In this document: positions 55,887 through 63,706 of the stretch, in pieces
Numbering within the stretch: position 1 is the stretch's first letter
Layout of the letters: every line of letters starts with the position of its first letter
DNA from: Pseudalkalibacillus decolorationis
GTDB lineage: Bacteria > Bacillota > Bacilli > Bacillales > Fictibacillaceae
Assembly (NCBI RefSeq): GCF_024609785.1
Contig: NZ_JANHJQ010000009.1
Coordinates: 62,001-126,000 of the forward strand
Direction: 5' to 3'
DNA: 64,000 nt
The notes under the pieces: model-generated
What the model was told of the DNA's origin: nothing
The model's input: the letters and a program-made list of their open reading frames with translations, nothing else
Databases searched by the model: none
Position numbers and translations under genes: made by a program

Positions 55887-57257
55887 TTGGAAAAAGAATA
55901 TACAACATCTGACTTTGAAAACGGAATTGCAATAGGAGTAATTGGACCAAACATCCTTGTTAAAAGGACTGAAGATGCACTAAAAGGATTTCCTTCGTTT
56001 ACACCTTATTATCACGTTTGTGAAAATGATGGAGCCATCACATCCATACCGAACGAGTTGATGAATAAAGTGGAAGTTCTTCTTTTCCTTGAATACCAAA
56101 TGTTCCGAAAGGCAAAAGAGCAAATAGAATTTCTTATCCCAATCCATTATGTCCCTTTGATGGGAACTGGATTATACCGCTCCCTTTTCCGTATTAAGAC
56201 TTTATATGGATTACGAACACTAACGGTAGATTCTGTACCAGATCAATATGTGAGACAGATTCTTAATGAATTGGAAGAAAGGAATACTGATCATGTATTT
56301 TATGAAGGCTCAGATCTTGATTCCATAGATGAAATAGTAGAGTTTCATTCTAGATATTTCGATAACCGACCTGGCTCATCTGCTATGACGGGAATTCAAG
56401 CCGTATCTGAAAAGCTTGACGCATTAGGGATTCCGAATGAATGGGTAACACCTACTCACCAAGACTTGATTGTTTCACTTGAACGTGCATTGTTGGCTAC
56501 TAAAACGAGGCGAAATAAGGAATCACAGATCGTGGTAGGCATAATTAATATCGACGATTTTCGAAAGGTTGCCGATAATATACCATCTGAACATGAAGTT
56601 CAAAAGTTAAAACTTGATCTTCATAGATTGCTGTTAGATTATGTAAAACTGCTTGATGGTCACTTGATCAGTTTAGGAGGTGGTGAATATCTATTCTTCA
56701 CAACAAGAGGCATATTTGAACGAGAGACTCGGGGGTATAAATTTCTTCCAATTTTAGATGATGCACATAAATCACTTGGTGTCTCTTTAAGTGTAGGTAT
56801 CGGATTTGGAAGAACAGCGACTGATGCAGGGAATCACGCTCGATTAGCTTTACGTCAATCTAAGGAGTTCGGCGGTAAAACTTGTTTTATCGTCAGAGAA
56901 GACAGAAGTGTAATCGGTCCAGTTGAAATGACAAATCCCATGATTTACGACCTTTCCATTACAGACAGTAAGCTCCTTGAGGAATCTCAAAAAGCTGGAA
57001 TGTCTGCTGCTTACATGAGTAAGCTTATGGCTCAAGTTGTTCGATATAAAAAAACGAACTATACGGCACAGGAACTCGCCTCTATACTTGGAATTACCAT
57101 ACGAAGTGCACATCGAATTTTAGTCCAATGGATTGATGCAGGGCTAGTGGATGTTGTCGGAGAAGAAAAAATTACATCACGTGGAAGACCAAGGCAAATA
57201 TATAAACTTTCATTCGTAGCGGAACAACTTGATAAGATTAAGGAAAAAGTGGAATAG
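55887..57257 (+). CDS. GGDEF-like / winged-helix transcriptional regulator
   Basis: Probable regulator of region 5, 456 aa. The N-terminal 190 residues are of no family I can name. Residues about 215-345 form a nucleotide-cyclase-like ferredoxin fold (VVGIINIDDFRKV... LGGGEYLFF... LSVGIGFGRTATDAGNHARLAL) in which the GGDEF signature is GGGEY. The last 75 residues are a winged helix (YTAQELASILGITIRSAHRIL, then ITSRGRPRQIY). Two TTG codons (55884 and 55887) could start it; the second has better spacing to AAGGAGG. It is divergent from the Gfo operon and is the only DNA-binding protein among the shared operators. Confidence 0.85.
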   Translation: MEKEYTTSDFENGIAIGVIGPNILVKRTEDALKGFPSFTPYYHVCENDGAITSIPNELMNKVEVLLFLEYQMFRKAKEQIEFLIPIHYVPLMGTGLYRSLFRIKTLYGLRTLTVDSVPDQYVRQILNELEERNTDHVFYEGSDLDSIDEIVEFHSRYFDNRPGSSAMTGIQAVSEKLDALGIPNEWVTPTHQDLIVSLERALLATKTRRNKESQIVVGIINIDDFRKVADNIPSEHEVQKLKLDLHRLLLDYVKLLDGHLISLGGGEYLFFTTRGIFERETRGYKFLPILDDAHKSLGVSLSVGIGFGRTATDAGNHARLALRQSKEFGGKTCFIVREDRSVIGPVEMTNPMIYDLSITDSKLLEESQKAGMSAAYMSKLMAQVVRYKKTNYTAQELASILGITIRSAHRILVQWIDAGLVDVVGEEKITSRGRPRQIYKLSFVAEQLDKIKEKVE

Positions 57258-57276
57258 AAAAATTCTATTCCACTTT
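57246..57276. terminator. bidirectional terminator built from both genes' last codons
   Basis: AAAGTGGAATAGAA (57246-57259) and TTCTATTCCACTTT (57263-57276) form a perfect 14-bp stem with a 3-nt loop. Both stop codons lie inside the stem arms, and each gene ends in the same Lys-Val-Glu-stop. The T-runs flanking it are short. Confidence 0.75.
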
Positions 57277-58389
57277 GTATTTCTCTAACTTTTGATGATC
57301 AATTAAACAGCCGATCCCATGTAAATCCTTGTTTAAGAATACTTTACCATCTTTAATAGTTGGACCTTCTCCAACAGGATCATCCTCTAAGAACATTGGA
57401 CCGTTTAAATCAACAGGAGTATTAATCTCCAGATAATTGAAAATGTGCGCACTAGCAGTAAGACCTAGAGTTGACTCTGTTAACCCACCACCAAGTAAGT
57501 CCAAATTCGCTTCTTTAGCGATTTCGCCACACATTTTTACTCCTGTAAGACCACCCATTTTCGTAAGCTTCACCACGGCTGTATCACACGCTTCAAGCCT
57601 AATCGCCTGGATAAGATCACCAGCAGTCCAGATACTTTCGTCCAGAGCGATCGGTATACTCGTTTTTCTCCTTAGCTCTGCGTGCCCCAATAGATCGTTT
57701 GCTTTTAGAGGCTGTTCAAAAACATCTACCCCAAGTTTTTCAAGGCCTTTGGAAACAGTTATAGCTTTTGAAAGTGTATACCCCTGATTTGCATCGACAC
57801 GGAAGAATAGCTTTGGGGCTATCGCTTTTACTGCTTCAACAAGTTCCAGGTCTTTTTTAAAATCAAATCCAATTTTCAAATCTATCCCTTGATAATTATT
57901 TTCTAAAGCATACCTTGCCTTTTGGACTGCTTCCTCAATATTCCTTGTACTTATTAAATACGACAGGTTTATCGAATCCTTAGGTTTTGTAAACCATAGT
58001 TCTTCAATCGACTTTCTCATTTGTTTTCCAATTAAATCATGAAGAGCTGTGTCGATAGCAGCTTTGGCAATAGGTTGTCCGATCGTTAATCCATTTTTGA
58101 TTTCACTATTCATTAATTTGTGTATATTCTTTATATCTTCTGCGTTTTGTCCGAGCAAAACCTGTTTAAAATAATGGTTTATCGTAGTCACAACTGATTC
58201 GATTGTTTCGTAGCTCCAGCGGTTACTTGGACGCGATTCTCCCCAACCCTCGGTCCCATCCTCCGCTGTAATCTTTATATATACATGAGGGGCGCCTTTC
58301 TGACGATCTCCAACAGACCCTCCTGAGATAGTAAAGTTTTGCTTCATTGGTAGATTCAAAGGAAATACATCAATTTTAACGATTTTCAT
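57265..58389 (-). CDS. enolase-superfamily enzyme (muconate-cycloisomerase/dipeptide-epimerase branch)
   Basis: Metal-dependent enzyme abstracting a proton alpha to a carboxylate, 374 aa, cytoplasmic. Metal ligands are Asp199 (FRVDANQGY), Glu225 (VFEQPL) and Asp250 (ALDES); acid/base Lys are Lys172 (IDLKIG) and a Lys in VVKLTKMGG (274 or 277). The first Lys of the usual KxK motif is Asp here. Members include N-succinylamino-acid racemases, Ala-Glu epimerases and sugar-acid cycloisomerases; context favours a sugar-acid or lactone substrate, but an epimerase for peptide-linked material remains possible. GAGAGGGG precedes the ATG. Confidence 0.87.
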   Translation of the reverse strand: MKIVKIDVFPLNLPMKQNFTISGGSVGDRQKGAPHVYIKITAEDGTEGWGESRPSNRWSYETIESVVTTINHYFKQVLLGQNAEDIKNIHKLMNSEIKNGLTIGQPIAKAAIDTALHDLIGKQMRKSIEELWFTKPKDSINLSYLISTRNIEEAVQKARYALENNYQGIDLKIGFDFKKDLELVEAVKAIAPKLFFRVDANQGYTLSKAITVSKGLEKLGVDVFEQPLKANDLLGHAELRRKTSIPIALDESIWTAGDLIQAIRLEACDTAVVKLTKMGGLTGVKMCGEIAKEANLDLLGGGLTESTLGLTASAHIFNYLEINTPVDLNGPMFLEDDPVGEGPTIKDGKVFLNKDLHGIGCLIDHQKLEKYKVE

Positions 58390-58445
58390 TTAATTCCCCT
58401 CTCCATGACATAGACTTGATAGGTAACTTATATAGCATTAATTTA

Positions 58446-60083
58446 TTATACTTGCAGTTCAGGATTGTACCGTAACAGATTTCCAATAAGCACCATTCCG
58501 TAAGTTGCCCCAAATGTATCTTGTTTCCGGTTCAATAGCTGGACTGATATATCCCTGACCTCCTTATTAAACTGGCTAAGAGTTACCCACTCAGAAATTA
58601 GCACAGAATAATTTTTGCTCCCGCTCCCATTTACAAACATGCTAACTCTTGGATCGGAATAATCCCCTTGCCAGATAAGTTCTTTGAATGTTGTAGTAAA
58701 ATTCATCATATCTTCTTCGGTAAACACCTTTTTAATCAGATATAAGTCTACCGCAAAACCTAGTTCAATATTAGCGTGGCTGATATCCTCACTTTTGTAT
58801 CTAAAGTATCCAAAATCCCATCGTTTTCCTGAGTTATCCCAATAATTCCAAACATATGCACTTCCATTATCCGTTTCTTTTTTGTGTAAACTATTTTTGA
58901 AGAAGTTTCCCATTCTTTCAACCTTATTAAGATAGGTCTCCTTGTTAGTCACTCGATAAAGATTTACAAGGGTTCTCCCAGCTGCGGCATATTGATTATG
59001 AGGTAGTGTAATTCCTTTAGATGGTTCAAAAAACGGAAAATATTCATTAATTTGAGTCATTCTAGCTGTATCATCGAAAGGAAATTTGTATACTCCGAGT
59101 TTCTTTCCCTCTTTCTCCCATTCAACCCAATATTGTTCCCATTTTGGAACGAAATTTTTTTCTAGCACTTTTAGATAATCTTTGGCTTTTTTTTGGTACC
59201 TTTTACTTGGATTCTTATCATGATATATGAGGTCTATAAACTCAGAAATAGCAGTTAATGCCATCCCTTCATGAACGATAAATTCACCAAACTGCTGTAA
59301 AGAGACCTCATCATAATATGTTGCTGCATTCGGATCATCAGTATTTGCATTAGTTAGGTAAACACGAATTTGAATCCCTGCAGTGTCAGGTGTCTTAAAA
59401 CCAACAGAGTGAGACTCCCAATCAGTGCTCGAAAATGAAAATTCCTTGATAGCTTCACCAGTATCCTGACGTACAATCATAATTTTCCCAATATTATCAG
59501 GATGTTTGTTTTTCGCTTTAAATTTGAAATGATATTGTTTTCCAGCTGTATAGTTAGGGATGATTGTATAGGCACCAACAAAGTCCTCTCCTTCAGAATT
59601 TTGTACTAGAGTACTATATTTGCCCTCGGCTTTTTCTGCATCCGTTCTATAAACCGATCCTTTACTACCATACCAGGGATATGGATACCAACCGTCAGTT
59701 ATGTAAGCACCATGACTGTCTTTATAATAAATGCTATCCTTTTCCATATTCCCATTCATAATTAGATCAATGCTATAAGCTGAAGTCCACCAACTCTCAA
59801 ACCCATCACCCTGAAAATCCTCTAATTGAGCAAACATTCCATCAACATCTTCTATAAACTTATCTAAATAATCTTTATTTTTTGTTGCCCTATAAACACC
59901 AAGATACCCTTTCAACACATAAGATTCATCCCATCCATATATATTTGACGGGGTATATCCCAGACCTGGAATAGGACCAACATATCCCTTTCCACCATTA
60001 GCTTCACTTTGAGCAGCATCATAATCATTAAACCGTTTTATCCAATCAGTATCAGTTCCCTTACCGACAGGGCAATTTTTCAT
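58446..60083 (-). CDS. alpha/alpha-barrel protein with inserted carbohydrate-binding module
   Basis: Unassigned glycan-active protein of 545 aa. Helical repeats at both ends (YGWDESYVLKGYLGVYRATKNKDYL; LPHNQYAAAGRTLVNLYRVT; SHANIELGFAVDLYLI) suggest an (alpha/alpha)6 barrel like those of uronyl hydrolases and the D-glucuronyl C5-epimerase C-terminus. A CBM4/9-like beta-sandwich (about 112-265; MNGNMEKDSI... WESHSVGFKTPDT... YYDEVSL) is inserted near the front. There is no signal peptide with the ATG at 60083, chosen because GGAGGG lies six bases upstream. It is transcribed with the enolase-superfamily gene under the palindromic operator. Confidence 0.75.
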   Translation of the reverse strand: MKNCPVGKGTDTDWIKRFNDYDAAQSEANGGKGYVGPIPGLGYTPSNIYGWDESYVLKGYLGVYRATKNKDYLDKFIEDVDGMFAQLEDFQGDGFESWWTSAYSIDLIMNGNMEKDSIYYKDSHGAYITDGWYPYPWYGSKGSVYRTDAEKAEGKYSTLVQNSEGEDFVGAYTIIPNYTAGKQYHFKFKAKNKHPDNIGKIMIVRQDTGEAIKEFSFSSTDWESHSVGFKTPDTAGIQIRVYLTNANTDDPNAATYYDEVSLQQFGEFIVHEGMALTAISEFIDLIYHDKNPSKRYQKKAKDYLKVLEKNFVPKWEQYWVEWEKEGKKLGVYKFPFDDTARMTQINEYFPFFEPSKGITLPHNQYAAAGRTLVNLYRVTNKETYLNKVERMGNFFKNSLHKKETDNGSAYVWNYWDNSGKRWDFGYFRYKSEDISHANIELGFAVDLYLIKKVFTEEDMMNFTTTFKELIWQGDYSDPRVSMFVNGSGSKNYSVLISEWVTLSQFNKEVRDISVQLLNRKQDTFGATYGMVLIGNLLRYNPELQV

Positions 60084-60116
60084 CCATTTCCCTCCAAAAA
60101 GCATTCTTTATAGAAT

Positions 60117-60160
60117 AGTATAAAAATTTAAACAACAAAAGACAATGTCTTTAATAAGAC
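60117..60160 (-). promoter_or_regulatory. promoter with AAAGAC-GTCTTT operator, leftward
   Basis: Leftward -35 TTGTCT (60140-60145), 17-bp spacer, -10 TATACT (60117-60122). The palindrome AAAGACAATGTCTTT (60138-60152) has a 3-nt centre, and a half-site AAGAC follows at 60156-60160. Drives the alpha/alpha-barrel and enolase-superfamily genes. Confidence 0.78.
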
Positions 60161-60240
60161 AAATAACTAATGATTAATAACTAAGCCTCTAGAATCAAGA
60201 CATCTTTCCTATATATTAAAATTCCATTAATAGACAATTT

Positions 60241-60276
60241 AAAGACTTGTCTTTTCTAAATCTAGTTAGTTATGAT
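60241..60276 (+). promoter_or_regulatory. promoter with AAAGAC-GTCTTT operator, rightward
   Basis: -35 TTGTCT (60247-60252), 18-bp spacer, -10 TATGAT (60271-60276). The perfect palindrome AAAGACTTGTCTTT spans 60241-60254. Drives the secreted TIM-barrel gene about 90 nt downstream. Confidence 0.8.
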
Positions 60277-60370
60277 GATTTTAAGTGGAGATATATTTGA
60301 ATTTTCAGAACAATAAGGGAGGGGGAGTCCTTTATAACTTTTGCAGTAAAATTTAAAAGGAGGATTTGAT

Positions 60371-62029
60371 TTGAATAAGCTAAGTATAATAGTTTTAATT
60401 TGCACATTAACTCTCGGTATTTTTGCCAGTGTGCCTTCTCAACAAGTAAACGCATCACCCTATCCAGAGCAGCCTGGAAAAGTACTTGCTGACTATGCCG
60501 GGGAAATTCGGGAAGAAACACCAAGAGCTGACGGTATCCATCATATTGATACTCCAGCAATGATTGAAAGATTAAAAGAACTAAATGTTAACACTTACTA
60601 TTACCTTATCTGGCATGAGAAGACTGACTGGGATGACTTAAGATATGAATTTCTACCTGCTGCTGAAGCAGCAAACATCAATGTAGTGGTCTATCTCGTT
60701 CCTCCATCGGAGTCAAAAGGAGAAAGAAAATCTTACCCGTATACTACTGATTATATTACATGGTCTGAAGCAATCGCCAATCTTTCTCTCGACTATCCAA
60801 ATCTTATTGGTTGGGCCATTGATGATTTCAGTCATAACCTCACTACATATACTCCAGAATATATGGCCCAAATGAAAGAAACTTCTGAAGCGATTAACCC
60901 TGACTTGTTTTTCACACCGCAGATGTATACCGAAGCTTTAACTGAGTCATTCCTTGAAACACGCGGGGCATATATAGATGGTGTGATTCTAGCCTTTAGG
61001 GATGGCGAATACCGGAATACTCAGGTTCATGAAACTGCACAACAACAAATAGATGATGCATATGCAAAATTAAATAAATACGACCTTCCCCTTTATTGGA
61101 TGATATATGCGTCCCAGCTTTCAAGAACCCCTGCAAACCCTTCAGCTAATTATGTGAGAGAAGTGGTACAAATCGCACTAGAAAATATGGAACAAGGAAA
61201 GATTAGCGGGGTCATCACTTATGTATTAAAAAAGAATTTTGAACCCCAACCAACTGATGATAAGGCATATAATGATAAAGGCTATTTAAACTTCTTTATC
61301 GGCTTAGGTGCTCCTAGTTCAGCCGGTGACTATACTGAAGCTACCCAAACAGTTAGGGTAGACAGAAAATCAGAAGATTATTCATTGACCTTTCAAACAA
61401 TGGACCACGGACCAAATGTTTTTGGATATCATAAAAAACAACTTCTAATTGATGGAGTGGTAGTTTGGGAGCAAGACACGTCTGAAATTGTCTCGGACTT
61501 ACTCTGGGAACCGGTACATGTCAACCTTACTCCATACCTGTCCGGAAAATCAAAAGTTGATATAACTTTCCGCTTTTATGAGAATAAAGGAGTTAGTAAC
61601 TTCTGGACATATACTGGTTTCGATGCATTGGAACCTGTAGGTTTTACAGTTGAGAACGGTAACTTTGCAGACAATACGAATTGGGAATTTTCATCAAACA
61701 CCCGTTCCGTTATCGGTGAAATACTGCAATATGATGAACAGCGAAGCTTAATGGCTTATCATCACACCAAAGTTTCTTACACCACCTATAAATTATATAT
61801 TTCGATTTACACAGCTGACATTGAACAAGGAATAAAAAACAGTTTACTTGCAAAAGCAGATAAAATTATGGATAATCATTTTGCCGAACAAAACGAAAAA
61901 GCAACACAAGGACTAAATAGCTTACAATCGCAGATCAATTCATTAAGGGGAGAGGAAATTCCGGAACAACTTGCAGAAAAATGGACGGTTATGATTCAAG
62001 ATCTACAACAGTTATATTCAATGAATTAG
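60371..62029 (+). CDS. secreted TIM-barrel protein, putative glycan depolymerase
   Basis: 552 aa with a clear signal peptide (hydrophobic 5-20, cleavage near VNAS). Residues about 30-300 look like a glycosidase barrel: VLADYAGEIREETP, NVNTYYYLIWHEKTDW, INVVVYLVPPSES and the acidic motif LIGWAIDDFSHN near residue 153. Then a beta-sandwich (about 320-440; VDRKSEDYSLTFQTMDHG... VDITFRFYENKGV) that may bind sugar, and a C-terminal coiled coil. I cannot place it in a numbered family. TTG start after AAAAGGAGG. It is the only secreted enzyme under the region 5 palindrome, so it is the best candidate for the first extracellular cut. Confidence 0.75.
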   Translation: MNKLSIIVLICTLTLGIFASVPSQQVNASPYPEQPGKVLADYAGEIREETPRADGIHHIDTPAMIERLKELNVNTYYYLIWHEKTDWDDLRYEFLPAAEAANINVVVYLVPPSESKGERKSYPYTTDYITWSEAIANLSLDYPNLIGWAIDDFSHNLTTYTPEYMAQMKETSEAINPDLFFTPQMYTEALTESFLETRGAYIDGVILAFRDGEYRNTQVHETAQQQIDDAYAKLNKYDLPLYWMIYASQLSRTPANPSANYVREVVQIALENMEQGKISGVITYVLKKNFEPQPTDDKAYNDKGYLNFFIGLGAPSSAGDYTEATQTVRVDRKSEDYSLTFQTMDHGPNVFGYHKKQLLIDGVVVWEQDTSEIVSDLLWEPVHVNLTPYLSGKSKVDITFRFYENKGVSNFWTYTGFDALEPVGFTVENGNFADNTNWEFSSNTRSVIGEILQYDEQRSLMAYHHTKVSYTTYKLYISIYTADIEQGIKNSLLAKADKIMDNHFAEQNEKATQGLNSLQSQINSLRGEEIPEQLAEKWTVMIQDLQQLYSMN

Positions 62030-62107
62030 CTTTAAAAAAATCGCCACCGTTAATTGGAGGCCACTGAAAAACTGTATTGGTTTCCAGCTTTAGAAATAGT
62101 TAAATTA

Positions 62108-62230
62108 AAGAAAACTTGGCTAGCGCCAAACCTTAGCGCAGGTGATCACCGTAGTCCCTAAAGGGATGACCTAAAGGCCCTTGCTTTATACTATAGAAAG
62201 TATTTTTATACTTTCTTAACGTGCAAAAAA
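62108..62230. repeat. mosaic intergenic element, copy D (type I variant)
   Basis: Begins AAAGAAAACTTGGCTAGC and ends ATACTTTCTTAACGTGCAAA with the same AGAAAGTAT-TTTT-ATACTTTCT hairpin as copies A and C, but carries an extra segment in its middle (GTAGTCCCTAAAGGGATGAC). Its tail abuts the A-run of the terminator hairpin next to it. Confidence 0.88.
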
Positions 62231-62231
62231 G

Positions 62232-62273
62232 ACACTCCATCCTGGGTTTTTTACAGGGTGGAATGTTTTTTTT
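62232..62273. terminator. bidirectional terminator between the secreted-enzyme and GH4 genes
   Basis: ACACTCCATCCTG and CAGGGTGGAATGT form a 13-bp stem with two G-U pairs in the plus-strand RNA, followed by TTTTTTTT. An A-run (62225-62230) on the left gives a T-tract for the convergent GH4 transcript as well. Confidence 0.85.
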
Positions 62274-62404
62274 CGATGAAATGAATTCAAAGGTAGACTT
62301 TAACTCATGTATATCAACATTCTTTAACATCCACGGTGAGGATGGCAAAAGCCCCTTACATAAACATAATTCAATAATAAATATTAATTAAGGTAGATAA
62401 TGAA

Positions 62405-63706
62405 TTAGTTATATTTAGGAAGCATATCTCCGTGTACCTCAATTAATTCATTACACAATGAAACGATATCGTCAATTGATAGTTCCGCTGAAGTATGAGG
62501 ATCTAATAACGCCGCTTGGTAGATATGCTCTTTCTTTTGTGTTATTGCTGCTTCTATGGTCATTAATTGTGTATTAATATTTGTACGGTTTAATGCAGCT
62601 AATTGTTCTGGTAACTCACCGACAAAACATGGAGATACACCACTTCGATCAACTAGACAAGGAACTTCAACGCATGATTTTTCCGGTAAATTACTGATTA
62701 ATCTCCCTGTATTTAGGACATTTCCGCCTATTTTAATTGGTTTATCGGTCTCCATTGCTTCAATTATATATGAAGCATATTCCTCGGTCCTAGTATGTGT
62801 TAGCTGTACATTGTTAACAACCTCTTCCCTCATCTTATCCCAGCGATTAACTTTTTCTTCACATCTTCTCAAATACTCATCAAGTGGGATATTAAACTTT
62901 TCAATTAGTTCTGGATATTGATTTTTAATGAAATATGGATGATATTCTGCATTATGTTCTGAAGATTCTGTAACGTAATAGCCAAAACGATTCATTAATT
63001 CATATCTAACCATATCGGTATGCTTTGTCTTTTGTTTAACTTTTGCTCTTCTTTTAATTTCTGGATACAGGTCCTCGCCATTTCTACTTACTTCTAACAA
63101 CCATGCCATATGATTTATACCGGCAATTTTTGTTTGTATTTTATCTTTTTCTATGCCTAAAGAATCAAGGAGCATTGGTACACAGACCTGTACGCTGTGA
63201 CAAAGCCCCACGGTTTTTATTCCTCCATGACGAAGCATGGTTCCAGTTAGAACTGCCATAGGATTTGTATAATTTAATAACCATGCATCTGGACATACTT
63301 GTTGAATATCTTTTGCAATACCTAGCATTACAGGTATCGTTCTAAGGCTCCGGAAAATACCTCCAATACCGACAGTATCTCCAATAGTTTGCTGTAAACC
63401 GTATTTTTTAGGGATCTCAAAATCAATGACTGTACTTGGTTTGTATCCCCCAACTTGTATCGCATTAACAACATATTTTGCGTCTAGTAAAGCTTCTTTG
63501 CGGTCATTATATGCTTTAATAGACACAGATTTCCCAAGTTTTGTTTTTAGATTCTCAAGCATAGTTTTGGATTCATTTAACCGTTCATTATTAATATCGT
63601 ATAATGCAAACTCAAAATCTTTTAAACTCGGTGTTAACATACAGTCACCTAGAATATTTTTTGCAAAAACCGAACTTCCTGCACCGATAAACGTAATTTT
63701 AGACAT
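62405..63706 (-). CDS. melA: GH4 alpha-galactosidase/alpha-glucosidase
   Basis: NAD- and Mn-dependent glycosidase of family GH4, cytoplasmic, 433 aa. The NAD motif ITFIGAGSSVFAKN opens the protein; LNYTNPMAVLTGTM follows, and Cys169 (GLCHSVQ) and His199 (GINHMAWL) are the expected metal ligands. The GLCHSVQ version is that of MelA-type enzymes acting on unphosphorylated alpha-galactosides; a 6-phospho-alpha-glucosidase role is less likely but not excluded. ATG at 63706 follows GGAGG; an in-frame ATG 63 nt earlier has no site. No regulon palindrome lies upstream, so it may be regulated separately. Confidence 0.88.
   Translation of the reverse strand: MSKITFIGAGSSVFAKNILGDCMLTPSLKDFEFALYDINNERLNESKTMLENLKTKLGKSVSIKAYNDRKEALLDAKYVVNAIQVGGYKPSTVIDFEIPKKYGLQQTIGDTVGIGGIFRSLRTIPVMLGIAKDIQQVCPDAWLLNYTNPMAVLTGTMLRHGGIKTVGLCHSVQVCVPMLLDSLGIEKDKIQTKIAGINHMAWLLEVSRNGEDLYPEIKRRAKVKQKTKHTDMVRYELMNRFGYYVTESSEHNAEYHPYFIKNQYPELIEKFNIPLDEYLRRCEEKVNRWDKMREEVVNNVQLTHTRTEEYASYIIEAMETDKPIKIGGNVLNTGRLISNLPEKSCVEVPCLVDRSGVSPCFVGELPEQLAALNRTNINTQLMTIEAAITQKKEHIYQAALLDPHTSAELSIDDIVSLCNELIEVHGDMLPKYN

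Noticed and set aside
62035-62075. Possible insertion-sequence end (GGCCACTGAAAAACTG with a run of A before CGCCACCG)
   Set aside because: It recalls sequences at the ends of some Bacillales transposons, but there is no transposase remnant, matching second end or target duplication in the window.
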